Both the position numbers and the translations under genes were made by a program. From Salvia splendens (lineage: Eukaryota > Streptophyta > Magnoliopsida > Lamiales > Lamiaceae): 64,000 nucleotides of DNA. Position 1 is the first letter of the stretch. Every line of letters begins with the position of its first letter. The stretch is from positions 4,878,172-4,942,171 of the forward strand of contig NC_056033.1 in NCBI RefSeq assembly GCF_004379255.2. Direction: 5' to 3'. The notes under the pieces were generated by a model. It was not told the DNA's origin. It worked only from the letters and a program-made list of their open reading frames with translations, and did no database searches. Below, piece after piece: positions 42,674 through 55,289 of this stretch.

Positions 42674-45600
42674 GTGATGAACATCACTGACAGGCACATT
42701 TCAAATTCTTGGGTAATGGATTCAGGCTGCAGTTTTCATATGACTTCGCATAAGGATTGGATCATGGAAATTGAGAAGTCTGAGGGGTCAGTACATCTTG
42801 GGAATGATCATGTATGCAAAGTCAGAGGAAATGGAAAGGTAAAGTTCCTGATGGAAGATAGATCTTTCAAGATTCTCACTGATGTAAGGTCATTCCAGAG
42901 ATAAAAAGGAATTTAATCTCTCTGGGGTTGTTGGAGAAAAGGGTTTTGAATTTAGTTCCAAGAATGGCATCATGCAGGTCGGGAAGGAAGGACAGATTAT
43001 GATGAAGGCTCAGAGGTATAATAACCTCTACTATCTCCAGGCCAAGGCAGTGTGCAGTGAGGTTAATCTCACTGAGAAGCTTGATTTTTCTATATGGCAC
43101 AGAAGATTGGGCCATGTTGGTGTATCTGGGCTCAAAGAGTTGGTGAAATCTGGAGTTATACTGACAGGGCCAGAGCTAGATGAGGAGCAAATCTCTAAAT
43201 GTGAGCAATGCATATTGGGAAAGAGCAAGAAGCTCAGTTATCAGAAAGGGAAGCACACATCAGAGTCCCCTCTAGAGTATGCACACAGTGATATCTGGGG
43301 TCCTGCACAAACTCAGAGCATAGGAGGGGGCAGGTACTTCTTGACTGTTGTAGATGACTTCTCAAGAAAGGTATGGCTCTATGTTATGAAGGAGAAATCT
43401 GATGCTTTTGTGAAGTTCAAAGAATGGTGTCAGGAAGTTGAGGATGAGAAGGGAAGGTCACTCAAATGTCTTAGAACCGATAATGGATTGGAGTTTCTCT
43501 CAATTCAGTTTGATGAGTTTTGTAAATCAAAGGGGATCAAGAGACACCGGACCGTTCCAAATAATCCACATCAAAATGGTGTGGCTGAAAGAGTAAATAG
43601 AACCTTGCTTGAGAGGGTAAGGTGTATGCTTCTTGGTTCTGGAATGCCCAAGACTTTCTGGGGAGAGGCTGCTGCTACTGCTGCTACCCTCATTAATAAA
43701 TGCCCTTCATCAGCCATAGGTTTCAACACACCAGATGCTATGTGGTATGGCTCATCCGGTGATTACAACAAGTTGAGAGTGTTTGGATCAAGAGCTTATG
43801 CACATTTGAGACAAGGGAAATTGGAGCCCAGAGCCATTAAATGTGTCATGCTTGGATACCAAAAGGGAGTGAAGGGCTACCGGTTATGGTGCACTGAGCC
43901 AGGGAGAAATAAGGTTGTGATCAGCAGAGATGTCATTTTTAAAGAAGATGAGATGCCATTCTTAAGTAAGAAACCAGAGAGTACTCAGTTTGAAGTGGAG
44001 CCACCTAGTACAGATGGAATTACTGATGAGAAATCATATGATGAGGGCAAATCAGACGGTGAGAGCAATTCACATCAAGGGACTGGAGAAACTCATGAGC
44101 ATCAAGTCAGAATCCCAACACCAAAGCCTGATAGGCCAAGGAGATAGCACAAGCTTCCAGTAAGATTTGCAGATTATGATATGGTGTATTATGCACTGAC
44201 TGTGGCAGAGAACATCGATTATCATGAGCCCTCCACTTACAAGGAGGCAGTGAGGACTCCAGAGAAGGATAAATGGCTTAGAGCAATGCAAGAAGATATT
44301 GACTCTTGTACAAGAACAAGACCTGGGTGTTGGTTCTCAGGCCAAAGAATCAGAAGCCAGTGGGTTCTAAGTGGGTCTTCAAGAAGAAGATAGAAGCATT
44401 TCAGAATGATAATGTGAGATATAAAGCACGTTTGGTTGCAAAGGGTTATACACAAAAGGAGGGAATCGACTACAATGAGGTATTCTCTCCCGTGGTCAAG
44501 CATAGCTCCATAAGACTTCTATTGGTTGTTATTGTGCAAAGGGATTGGGAATTACATCAGTTGGATGTCAAAACGGCATTCTTACATGGTGACTTAAAAG
44601 AAACTATATACATGGAGCAGCCCGAGGGGTTTGTCAAGAAGGGAGATGAAGGAAAAGTATGCTTCCTCAGAAAAAGTGTGTATGGTCTCAAGCAGAGTTC
44701 CAGACAGTGGTATCTGAAGTTCGATGAGTATATGCTGAGAATTGGTTTTGAGAAGTCCAGGTATGATGATTGTGTTTATATCAGAAAGGTGGATGGAGAG
44801 GTGTCAGCTTATTTGCTGCTCTACGTTGATGACATGTTAGTAGCAGCTCCCAATTTAGTTGAGATAAAGAGGGTTAAAGGCCAGTTGCAAGAGGAATTCG
44901 ATATGAAGGATCTTGGCAATGCCAAGAAGATTCTGGGCATGAACATGATTAGAGACAGAGGCAGAGGTGAGCTGAGGCTAACACAGAATGACTACCTGGA
45001 TAAGATGCAGGACTCAAAACCAGTCACACTCCCTATGGCACAGCAGTTCAGGCTCAGCAAGGAGCAATGTCCAACCACTGATGCACAGAGAAAGGAAATG
45101 GACAAGATCCCTTATGCTAGCATTATTGGAAGTATAATGTACACCATGGTTTGTACCAGACCTGATGTTGCCCATGCCATGAGTGTAGTGAGTAGATTCA
45201 TGGCTGATCCTGGGATAGAGCACTGGCATGCCCTTAAATGGTTGATGAGGTACCTAAAGGGAACAACTGATTATGCTATAGTGTTCAGAAGAAACAAGAG
45301 TTAAGGTGGAGATCAGTTGATTGGTTTCTCAGACTCAGATTATGCAGTGAGCTATGACACCCGAAAGTTACAATCTGGCTATGTGTTCACTCTAAATGGT
45401 GCTGCTGTGAGTTGGATGTCTTGTCTCCAATCAGTAGTGGCTCTCTCTACTACAGAAGCGGAGTATATAGCTCTTGCTGAGGCAGTGAAGGAATCATTTT
45501 GGCTGAAGGGGATCCTTGGAGACTTTGGGGTTAAGCAAGATTCTGTGGAGATAAAATGTGACTCTGCAAGTGCAATCTGCCTGACTAAGCACCAGACTTT

Positions 45601-45781
45601 TCATGAAAGGAGCAAGCATGTGGATGTGAGGCTTCATTTCATACGTGATGAGGTAAATAAGGGAGCAGTTAGGCTGACAAAGGTGTCAACGGATGATAAT
45701 GCTTCAGACATGCTAACAAAGGTAATCCTCAGCACCAAGTTGAGATATTGCTTGGAGCTGATCGGATTGGAGCAGAACTAG
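42674..45781 (+). pseudogene. Copia 2 pol: protease, integrase, RT, RNase H, broken
   Basis: Protease WVMDSGCSFHMT (42710). Frame change near 42890. Integrase HRRLGHVGVSGLKEL, then VVDDFSRKVW, RTDNGLEFLS and NGVAERVNRTLLE (42972-44147). A stop at 44145 and a frameshift near 44305 precede reverse transcriptase (VGSKWVFKKK, YVDDMLVAA). A deletion of roughly 20-30 bases follows DYLDKM (about 45005), a stop lies at 45302, then RNase H (GFSDSDYAVS, STTEAEYIALAEA) to 45781. It is closely related in sequence to copia 3 at the right end of the window. Confidence 0.88.
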
Positions 45782-45837
45782 AAGAAGGGAGGAGAGGAGG
45801 CGATCAGAACTTGTTCACTAGTCACAAGGTGGAGATT

Positions 45838-46295
45838 TGTTAGTGCATGGTGTGAGATAATTGAACAAGTTGTAAAAGCTCAGGGACCTGCATGCAATTA
45901 ACTATGTGGAGTTAGTTAAAACGGTTGGGATGAGAAGTGAAGCTTGTGTGTGAGCCGAGCCATCTACCGTGGAGCTGGGAGAGTATATATACAAGATCCT
46001 AGCATAGCAAAGTTAATTAAAAAAAGTTACAACAACACACTATCTTTGTGAGATCATCTTCCACATTAGATAGTTCCGAGAGTTAGGATTTTCTCAATTG
46101 GAGTGGAGTGATTTGAGTGTGATCATTGATTGTAATTCTTTGTATTTCTCTTCTTGTTGTTAAGTGAATATAGTAGATCGTCTCCTCCGTGGATGTAGGT
46201 CATTTTACGGCCGAACCACGTAAACTCCGGTGTGTTCTTCGTTCTCGTTTATCGCTTACTCGTAGTTCTTCAATACTCGATCTACCGTGATCACA
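45838..46295 (+). repeat. 3' LTR of copia 2
   Basis: Same length as the left LTR, with about nine substitutions between them clustered partly at 46005-46020. Confidence 0.92.
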
Positions 46296-46300
46296 TCTCC

Positions 46301-46340
46301 TGACAACTCCAACACCAACACCTGACAACGCAGAGGTTTT
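46301..46340 (+). pseudogene. Continuation of the broken response-regulator copy after copia 2
   Basis: TGACAACTCCAACACCAAC resembles TGACAACTCCGGCAACAGTG in exon 5 of the intact gene (49348), directly where the pre-insertion sequence should continue. Similarity fades quickly. Confidence 0.6.
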
Positions 46341-47440
46341 GATGTATCTAAAACGAGACTGTTCTTTAATCATGGATGTGAACTTTCGAACTTTCTATAC
46401 AAGATGATGCTCGGAAGTCAATCTTGATTTTATAAATTCCAAAAGGAGCTAAATGCTTAAAAATTATTTCAAGTTTATGATAATATGCTGATCCGAATAT
46501 CAAAGTTGCAAAGTTAATTGCGATTGCATAATTTGATAGTACAATAGAAGTTCATTTCATCTGACAATAGAAGTATCATTTCACTTTATAATAAATAGTA
46601 TGTAAACCTCACATTTGACTAATTCATTCAATTCATATTTCATTATAAAATTGAGGTTACATCCGTCCACAAAAAATAATCTTGCGGAAAACACATATTC
46701 ATGCACAATTGATAAAGAAGAAAGATACTAACAAAAAATGATTGAAAATGTTGCTGCAGTGTTACTTATAAATGAGAAACACATTAGAGAGAGAAACTTA
46801 CCATCAATAGATATAGACTAATTTTGGTTGACGACTTGGCGGGCCAAAGTGGGACCCAAGTTCCACTATTTTTTCGACTCATATTTTTAAAATCTAAGAA
46901 AAAATCAAACTCATAACCGCTAACCAAAGGAGTACTGTTATTTAAGCTATATCTCTAATCAATTTATATAGAATCTAATTGTATATTATGATTATGAAAA
47001 GGGTTAACTGCCTTATAAATCATGATATATGATCAAATTTTGACTTATCCCGAAGTTTCAAATTTTTTTTTATACATTTTACTATATTTATTAAGGCTCA
47101 AAACAACGTTGTTTAGTCGTTCACGCCATCACATTAACACACATATATGTCACTATATATCGGCATACCAAAATTTTGCAACAATGTAGCATCGAATTTG
47201 CTCGGAAAAAACATCGTGGGACAAATGAGAAATTTTGAAACTTCATGATTTGCTTGTAAAGTTTAATAGATGCGGGACAAATTAAAATATGACCAAATTT
47301 CAATGTTCAACTAACCCTAAGTTGATATAGAGTGATTATAAGCCTCAGTGAATCACAAAGATCAACCTAAATACACCAATACCTATTTGTCATTGATACT
47401 ACTACTACTACTACCTCATTATGTTCAGATTTTTAGTACT
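46341..47440. other. AT-rich intergenic region without a supported gene
   Basis: No coding frame stands out. ATCCGTCCACAAAAAATAATC (46661) resembles the end of a Tc1/mariner-type MITE, but a partner end was not found. A short CTA/CTACTACTAC run lies near 47399. Confidence 0.5.
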
Positions 47441-47441
47441 C

Positions 47442-47790
47442 CTTTCTAGTGTAAATAGCTCTTCATGGTAGCAATGTCTCTCACGCTCACTATTTCCTTT
47501 GGAAGGAAGGAATATAATAGGAGTATCTATGTCGTGATGTGATTTTAATACTACACAAAGCAATCAAAATGGCGTGAATTCATCTAATTACTCTTCATAT
47601 GCAATGTGCTAATTCTACATTTAATGCAGAATCCTTGTATTTAAATGCCTCTGATATCCTACACCTTTTTTTTGGCTATGTATCTAAATTTCATGCCCAT
47701 TTTCTCCATTTCCTATTTCTTCTTTCATTTACTTGCTTTTTATATGCACTACAAAATTTTGTCATTACCGTTTTGTTAGTTGATTAGTTT
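47442..47790 (+). repeat. Second copy of the GEN1 3' flank
   Basis: Matches 40262-40545 (GTGTAAATAGCTCTTCATGG, CAATCAAAATGGCGTGAA, GTTTTGTTAGTTGATTAG) with several small insertions. It lies upstream of the intact response-regulator gene and may now form part of its promoter. Confidence 0.85.
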
Positions 47791-48008
47791 CTCACATTTA
47801 AAACATTCAAGTGAATTTGTTTTTTATCATTACTATGAAGTTTTTCTGTTAGTTATCTTCAATGTATCTACATGAATTCGTAGAAGACAAAAGCCTTGTA
47901 AGTCATCTAATAATCCCTCTTACTTCCTTTCCTTTTTTACGAAGCTAGACATCGTCTTCCGCCCTACTAGTCTAGGAGATGATGGTGTTGTTTTTACAGT
48001 TTCCTGAG

Positions 48009-50015
48009 ATGAATGCCAACAAAGCTATCTCTATGGGGATTCTTGTGGTCAATGATGGCATAGCATGCGGAGAAAAAGTGGCGGAGGTGCTTCGACACTG
48101 CAACCATGAAGGTACGAATGGACTTTTTAGCTTCGTTGGTTTGAGTTTGTTGCAGAGTTATTTGTCTGAGTCGACGTCTCTTGTTTTTCTTCTCAGTTTT
48201 GCATACTGGAACTGTTTACGACGCTCTACATTCGATATGGGAGAACAAGGACAGGCTTGATCTTGTTATTACAAATGTGCACAAGTTGGCATCAGAAGGC
48301 GAAGCAATCATCCGAAATATCTACAAAAGGCTGAAATTGAAGGTTTTTTGTAAGTAAAAGCTTGTCATGGTATGCTTGTGTATTACTGATCTATGTGAAC
48401 TTGATCAGCATCAGCTCGTTGTTACTTGCAGTGATATGTACGGATAAGAGGGCCGAGCCCAAAGACGAGCCGCTTAGTTTCTCTGCTTATTTTTTGACTG
48501 GCTTGAGCTTAAATGGTTTGAGTAATTTTTTGGTGAATCCAAAAGGAGTCAAGGAAGAGAATATGGGGACAGCAGCTAATCAGCAAGAAAATGTTGAAAC
48601 AAACAAGGCTTCTTCCTCGAGTAAGGATGCAACGCGCTTGAACCAGAAACGGAAGGCTGTGGAGCTGTACGAGGAGAGATGTGACAACAACAACGGCGAT
48701 CGCAATAAAGGGAAGAAGCAAAGGGTTACTTGGACAAAGGAAATGCATCAGAAGTTTGTGGATGCCATTGTTAGATTGGGAAATGACAGTAAGATCACAA
48801 TATCATTTTATGCACTTGTTGACAATCTGATTATGTAGTTTTTTTCCATTGTTTCAGCAACACTTTCATCTTGTTTTCGCAGAGGCTGTTCCCAAGAAAA
48901 TAGTCGAAGTTATGGGCGTTCCGTGGCTTACCAGGGAGAACGTTGCCAGCCATTTACAGGTTCGTTTTCACAACTGAAATCAGCATGCGTTTGCAAAGAA
49001 ATCGAATCATACTATTCTTCGTATTTAATGCTGGAAATGTGTGTTTTGAAATCACTAATGAAGAATCATCTCATCAAAATAATGAGCATGTCTCATGAAA
49101 TTCATTTCTCATCATTTGATTCTTCACCGGTTGCAGAAATATCGTTGCTACACGAAACAGGAAAATATCTCGGGCTCACCTCCTTGCACTAGTACAAGGG
49201 CTGGCCTCAGAGAGTTAGGTGTTCTAACATCACCTCTGAGTAACGATCTCTTCTTCAACCCCATATCAGATACGCAGTTGTGGGCAAGAATCAGAGGCTC
49301 ATATCTCAGTGATGTGAGAAACATGATGCACGTCAGAGCAAAATATGGCTCATCTTATGACAACTCCGGCAACAGTGAATTTGTGGGATACAGATTAATT
49401 GGTAACCAAATAGATTATGGCTCCACCAACAAGATCAACAAAGTTCCAGATTTTTCTACTACAGGGAGATCACAAGATCAATCCACGAGCTACGTTCAAC
49501 AGCACCGCTTTATGGATCCGAACACTGTTCAATCAGCTAGCTACATTCTGCAGCAATCTTCTCTGTTAGGGAGTTCTTCATCAAGAACTCATGGCCAAGA
49601 AGCAGAATTGCTCTCCTCGTACGCCCCAAAAATCGAGAGCCAGCTCCAAGGCCCTCCAACTCAACAAACAGGAGAATGCAGCAACTCTTTGCTGGACCAG
49701 CAGCAGCCTTGGGATACCTCTGCGAACGCTGCTCCCTTCCACAATCCATCGACAGTGCTTCCTTCCGATAAAGATTTTGCGTTGCTGCCAGTGGAGGCAG
49801 GTTTCTCCGAACAAACTTCGGGGGGATACCTTGATGATATATTGCAGCAGAATTGTTCTTCTCCTGCTCCTCCACCAGCATCACCACCACTAGCGGTGGA
49901 AGATATTTTTGAGCAAGGTGGAAATTATGACTATCTGTTTAATGGAATAGGAAACACATACGACCAGTTTGATATACAAGAATTTGATGAGACCCTTTTT
50001 AGTCAAGATGATTAG
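48009..50015 (+). CDS. Type-B response-regulator-like GARP transcription factor with degenerate receiver, 522 aa
   Basis: Exons 48009-48111, 48197-48349, 48432-48788, 48883-48959, 49137-50015; phases fit at each GT/AG junction. I chose [10 protein letters not shown] at 48009 because the in-frame ATG at 47979 precedes TTTTTACAG, which looks like a splice acceptor. Residues about 10-115 resemble a receiver domain but have VVND where VVDD is expected and ITNVHKL where the phospho-acceptor ISDVHMP is usual (Asn near residue 61). It therefore probably cannot be phosphorylated. The GARP DNA-binding domain (about 182-236) is well kept: [41 protein letters not shown]. The C-terminus is Q/S/P-rich with an acidic end ([10 protein letters not shown]), like an activation region. 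Type-B ARRs act in the nucleus in cytokinin signalling; this member may be uncoupled from it. Confidence 0.85.
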
Positions 50016-50405
50016 CCATCATCTATATATGTACACATACATCAACGTTGTAAATTACTATTAGCAACTTTTCCTTTTATATACACGATGTAATCACAAT
50101 TCACACATTGTAATCATTAACTGTCTCATATAGTTTGAGTCATTTTCTCTATAGTAAAAAAAATAATCTCTCACTTTATCGCGTATGTTAGTACTTTACT
50201 TTCTCTAAAGAAATTTCTTAACTTTTGTACTACTATTTAAAAGATAGACCCAAGTATTTGGAAAATACGATGGCCAAGTAATTTAAAATGATACTATATG
50301 TAGACTGTAATTTTACAATTCACTATATTCTTAAATTCTTAATAAAGCACGAATAATTTATAATTTCAAATGATATTTATCTTTATTGAATTTTGATTGT
50401 AACAA
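50016..50405. other. Intergenic gap between the response-regulator gene and PFC1
   Basis: 390 bp, AT-rich, must hold the 3' UTR of the former and the promoter of the latter. No other feature seen. Confidence 0.6.
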
Positions 50406-53230
50406 ATGTTGATGGTAGCAATGAACAGTCTCCTGCTGCATCCGGTCCGGCCAATCCTTTCCTTCCACAAAACCAGAGATTCAGCTCTACCACCGTCGCA
50501 CGATATCCTGGCCGCCGGCAACCTCGACGACGCACCGCCACGTCTACGAGGAAACAGCTCAAGCACAACCTCCAAAAGGAAACAAGACGACTACCACTCC
50601 ACCCTTAAAGCCCTCAACTCCAAAGGCCGTTTTCCAAGAAAATCTCTTGGCCAGGTAAATTATCCTCAAAATTGAAAACAATAAAGATCACTTTTTTACT
50701 TTGTAAATCATTGGTTTATCTCTTTTGTCTTTCATTTCAGCATTACATGGTAAATGGGTCGGTCAATGAGGAGCTTGTGGCGGCTGCCAATGTGAAAGAA
50801 GGTGACTTTGTGTTAGAAATTGGGCCAGGAACTGGTTCCTTGACTAATGCGCTACTCGAAGCTGGTGCAACTGTTCTTGCTATCGAAAAGGTTGTTTTTT
50901 TTTGTATTATTTGGGTTGTTTTGTTGTTAGGTTTTCATTATGTCACTGGGTTATTATCCAAGGCTACAACCTGAGCTCGGTGAAGGACTTTTTTCTTGCC
51001 AAGATTTAAACTTTATGTGTTTCTTGGATTGGGCTCTGTTAATTTTTCATCCAAAAGCCATTACTCTGATGTATGCTTTAGGTAGTCATACTGACTTAAG
51101 AGACAGGAGATGAGACTGGTGTTGTACAAAAATGACCAGTGCTTAAATTAGAGAGATTTGGATTACCTGATGTAGTTGGGGATCCCTACACTCTGTAGGA
51201 TGTAGTTGAAGAAGATGACTCAAATCTAACTACGAAACCTTGTCGAGTCTAGTATTTTTATGTTACTTCATGGAGTACTATTAAAAAAACTTCTGAATTT
51301 ATATTTGTAAATTATAAGATTGTGAGCTAGTGCTGGAGTCCTATGATAGTACTGTGTTACTGATGTCTAAATCGGAAATACGAAGCAGAGCTAAGATGAA
51401 AAGCCTAAGGTGTGTTAAAGACCACTTTCCTTATATGCAGATTGCTTCTGTTATCTCAAAATCATGTGAGATTGATAATGTTAGACCTGCTTCTGGTCCT
51501 GGATCTTGAATTGGAAATTGGAATGCACAACTAGTATCTAACTAAGACTATGATGTTCAACTGCAAGGCCCTCTATTCTCGGTTTAGGATTCTTGATATT
51601 ACGGTTTCATTTCTCAGGATCCTTATATGGCATCACTGGTGAGGGAACGCTTCAATGGACTACAATATGTGAAGGTACTACGCCCTCTGTTAGATTCTCG
51701 CAAGCCTATTTCAATGCAAAAAATCTGGTTATCGCTCATGAGAGCAGACTTGTATGTTGATCCAGCTCGTGTTATGAGAAGCTACAAGGGGTTGTACCGT
51801 GCATTGGTACCGGCGTTTCATCGTTAATGACAGAAAGCCCCAAATCTGATTGAAGCAACTTGTTTTCTTTTTCTGGAATCTGTTCACGTATATACTGGTC
51901 TTGAGACACTGCTAAAATGGGCTCGTTTTCTTTATTGCAACGTGTAGGTTATCGAAGAGGATTTTACACGGTCTCATATTCGATCTCATGTGTCCTCGTT
52001 TTTGTCAGCTAAAGGTCCACCAGAAGGAAATTCATTTACTGCAAAGGTTTGGAGGTTCTTTTTTAACTTCGTTGTATACTTTAGGTTCTATATAGCTTTA
52101 CTTATAAGTACAATGTGAAGCTTTTTCGCCTGAAATTGTTCGGAGGCCAGTTTCAAAGGGACATCGTTTGATCGTTTCCCCCCTCTGCATTTCACACTGT
52201 AACAAGTTTATCATCTTCTACATCTTTGGAAGCTCTTTCTAAGAAGATTCTAGCATTGGCATTATAGCATCCTTGATCAATAATGTTTCACCTTTCGTGT
52301 CTAGGTGGTGGCGAACATACCTTTCAACATAAGCACTGATGTGGTGAAACAACTTCTTCCAATGGGAGACATCTTCTCTGAGGTGGTTCTTTTACTTCAG
52401 GTATGCACCACAAATTACGATATTGCCCCTCTTTGAACACGAGACGAGTGAGGTTTCGCTGGCCGTTTCTAGAAATCAAACAGTATACTTCACTGGCTAT
52501 CATTCTGCGTTCTACTATCCCCGTAATCTTTTTCAGGACGAAGCAGCACAGCGCTTTGTGGATCCTTCGCTGAGATCATCCGAGCATCGGCCCATTAATG
52601 TTTTTGTGAACTTCTATTCGGGTAATACACAGTTCCAGATTAGTCTTGAAATTTATAACTCCTCTCTCATTGGAAATTTACTTGCCAGATCCTGAATACA
52701 AGCTCAAGGTACCAAGGTCAAATTTCTTCCCCCAGCCTAAGGTATGTTCTTCATCAATTCCCACTGCGAATCCATGCTTCAAAAACGTCACTCTGATGCT
52801 GCAATATGCTACTGTTAGGTCGATGCTGCTGTCGTTGCATTTAAACTGAAACAGCCCGCAGATTATCCCCACGTTTCTTCCCTCAAGAGCTTCTTCTCAA
52901 TGGTAATGACTTACCTGCATTTTCAGATGATTCAAGAGTTCATTTGCTTCCATTAATGGTTATTGTTAGGTGAACTCTGCATTCAATGGAAAGCGTAAAA
53001 TGCTGAGAAAATCTCTTCACCACATTTGCCCTTCACCTGATATTGAAGCTGCTCTCTGTGCCCTTAATCTTCCTCCCACTGTAAGCTCCCCCCATTTTCA
53101 TCCATCACTAAAAGCTCTCTTTTTTCCTTTTTATAAACCTAATTACTGCTATTCACGTTTGCAGTCGAGACCCGAAGAGCTTACGTTAGACGATTTTGTG
53201 AAGCTTCACAACTTGATCGTGGATTCATAG
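50406..53230 (+). CDS. PFC1: Chloroplast 16S rRNA adenine dimethyltransferase (KsgA/Dim1 family, PFC1-like), 349 aa
   Basis: Ten exons: 50406-50654, 50741-50890, 51618-51674, 51948-52046, 52305-52400, 52537-52621, 52689-52741, 52819-52902, 52970-53080, 53165-53230; all phases agree. Three in-frame ATGs (50406, 50412, 50421) precede a Ser/Arg/Pro-rich leader expected of a plastid transit peptide. The SAM-binding motif I is VLEIGPGTGSLTNALLEAG. Motif IV is NIPF (in ANIPFNISTD), the catalytic signature of rRNA N6-adenine dimethylases. The C-terminal domain ends in LTLDDFVKLHNLI. The enzyme dimethylates two adjacent adenines near the 3' end of small-subunit rRNA. Arabidopsis PFC1 (paleface) is a chilling-sensitive plastid homologue of similar length. 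An AATAAA at about 53338 is a likely polyadenylation signal. Confidence 0.93.
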
Positions 53231-53523
53231 ATGATACGATAATAGAAGACGAAATTACAAGACTACTAATATGGTTTAGGCCTTAGGGAGTGGTCTACAT
53301 ATATTTAGAAACACAAATGTGTCCATTCTTCAATGTAAATAAAACCATAATTTCACCTCCAAATATCTACAGTGATTTTGGCTTTCACAACACGATTTAC
53401 ATAGTAAAATGCAAAAACAGAAATATCAAACCAAATCCGCTATTACAAGACTGTGTAATGTAACATCTCTTACTGCATTTACATAAGATACAACATTGAA
53501 AGCACAATGTCAGACCAACTAAG

Positions 53524-55289
53524 CTAAGCTCCCAACATCCTGAGATAGTCATCGATGATGCCCATAGCAGATGGCCGGTAGCCAGAGCCAAACAAGTTAT
53601 AGTGATTCAGGTAGTGATACAATGTGTACAGATCCCTCCTCTCCTCCCACCCTGTCTGTTTTGGCATCACCTGAGACAACACAGACACATGAAATCAAGC
53701 CTATCTAACATGGCAACAACACATCTTGCAAGAAAACATGAGTGATGGTACCTCAAAGTAGGCATCATAGAACGATCCAACAAATCCAGCACACCACGAC
53801 ATCCCAAACTCCGCCTCATTGTGTCCATCTATAATAGCAAACGAAGGCAGCAGCCAGCAGCAAAGATTAGGGCAGTGCAACCTAACTTGAGAATGTCAGA
53901 GGTTCCAAGAGTAAGATTCCTCAGATTTTTTAGTTTTGTTCGGTTCATGTAGACTTACAGTAGCAAGCAGGGTCGAGTATGAGAGGTTCGCCAGTTTTGT
54001 CATAGCTTATATTCCCACTCCACAAATCTCCATGTAGAAGGCAAGGCTCAAGCACAGCACCATTGAAAAGAGGTGCCATGTTCTTGATGAGTCTTTGTCC
54101 TTCGCAAAGCATGAAAAATGAATCACAGTAAAACATTTCTTGTCAGTATGCTTAACTTTGGCACAAAAAAAAACCTTTTTCGTAGATTAAGGAGTCCCCA
54201 AACTGCTGTCGTGCGAGCTTCAATTGGTAGCCCAGCCGATGAACTCCATAGAACTCGATCCAGTCTGACGTCCACGTGTTTATCTGTGGAGTGCTGCACA
54301 GATCATACATACTACTGAGATATGTTGCATATGAAAAGGGAGTTGATGTGAATATGTGAAAGGAGACCTTCCAATTGTATTCTCAACGTCGAAACCAAAG
54401 CCTTTCGTAGACTCTCCTGCTTTATGCATCTCAGCAAGCTTCCTTCCTAGTGCAGCCTGATGTCTGGGAAAATGTCAAATGGAAGCAAATGGAGAAACAA
54501 GGAAGAAGATGAAGCCCTCACTTGATTAAACCGTGATGCACCAAATTCGATGAATTCCATGATGATGTACGAGCCGCCAGATGGTAGAGCTCCATACTAA
54601 ATGGAGGTTAAAGAACAGCATATCTATATTAGCAAAAGCAAGAAGATATCAGATAACATTCCATTCCTTCCCTTCTACCTTAAACGGCTGAGGCACGCGT
54701 ATAGTCCTCGTCTCGTACATGGCACTGAGGCCCAGAACCTCCCCCTCGAACATCGATGGCCCGATGCTCCTATATCAGATAACACAGTCAATCAATTCAG
54801 CAGAGATAAGATCATTAGTGTTGTGTTATACTTACACTACCTGTTTGTTTTGACAAAGAAGGACCCAACATCTGTGTCATAACGGTAAGCACGGTTGATG
54901 CAGCCGCCACCAACGGAACGAGTGCCGGTTATTGCGGTTGCTTTCCCTTCAGACAGAATCCATTCACGAATTGGATCCTCACTCATTGTCATTGATGCCA
55001 CTGTTCAATTTCCATTTTTGTTACTACTAAGCATTCAATCGTAGAGCTATCAACAAAAGCAACTAGCACAAACACCCAATCTCAATTCTCCATTTCATCA
55101 GCAACCACAATTTTGAAAGAGGGCATGCAATGATGGAAAGGAATCAGTGAAATTCAATTGAAGAAACCCTTTGTTTTGTGGTGAAGAGCAACAGTGGTAC
55201 TTACCGGGGGAGCGGAGACGAGGAAGCGGCGGAGAGAGAGAGGGAATGGCGGTGGAGAGAGAGAGAAGCCCCGCTGCTGCTGCCGCCAT
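53524..55289 (-). CDS. FN3K: Fructosamine/ribulosamine 3-kinase-like protein, probably plastid, 327 aa
   Basis: Nine exons on the minus strand: 55205-55289, 54841-55000, 54679-54769, 54522-54596, 54368-54456, 54175-54293, 53959-54099, 53752-53828, 53524-53670; frame is kept across all. One donor (54367) is GTCTCC, weak but frame-consistent. The N-terminus MAAAAAGLLSLSTAIPSLS is transit-peptide-like. GGGCINRAYRYDTDVGSFFVK gives the ATP-binding region, CLLHGDLWSGN the catalytic loop, and LILDPACYYGHNEAEFGMS the metal-binding segment. These are the signatures of the fructosamine-kinase family, which phosphorylates ketosamines on glycated proteins so that they break down. It converges on PFC1 with 293 bp between the stop codons. 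Confidence 0.92.

Larger units (their letters stand above)
41345..46295 (+). mobile_element. Copia LTR retrotransposon 2, complete but inactive, 4951 bp
   Basis: LTRs of 458 bp (41345-41802 and 45838-46295, TGTTAGTGCA to GTGATCACA) and a 5-bp target duplication TCTCC (41340-41344 and 46296-46300) define it. A purine tract AAGGTGGAGATT precedes the right LTR. By eye the LTRs differ at about 9 sites (2%), so it is older than the Athila element. Integrase precedes reverse transcriptase, which is copia order. The coding region has several stops and frameshifts. Insertion split the broken response-regulator copy. Confidence 0.93.

Noticed and set aside
47979..48008. Upstream ATG of the response-regulator gene
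   Set aside because: The intervening TTTTTACAG looks like a splice acceptor and the encoded MMVLFLQFPE is not typical of the family. Kept only as an alternative start.
53945..54136. Frame with HGDLWSGN as a stand-alone kinase fragment
   Set aside because: It is exon 7 of the nine-exon fructosamine-kinase gene; exons on both sides splice in phase.
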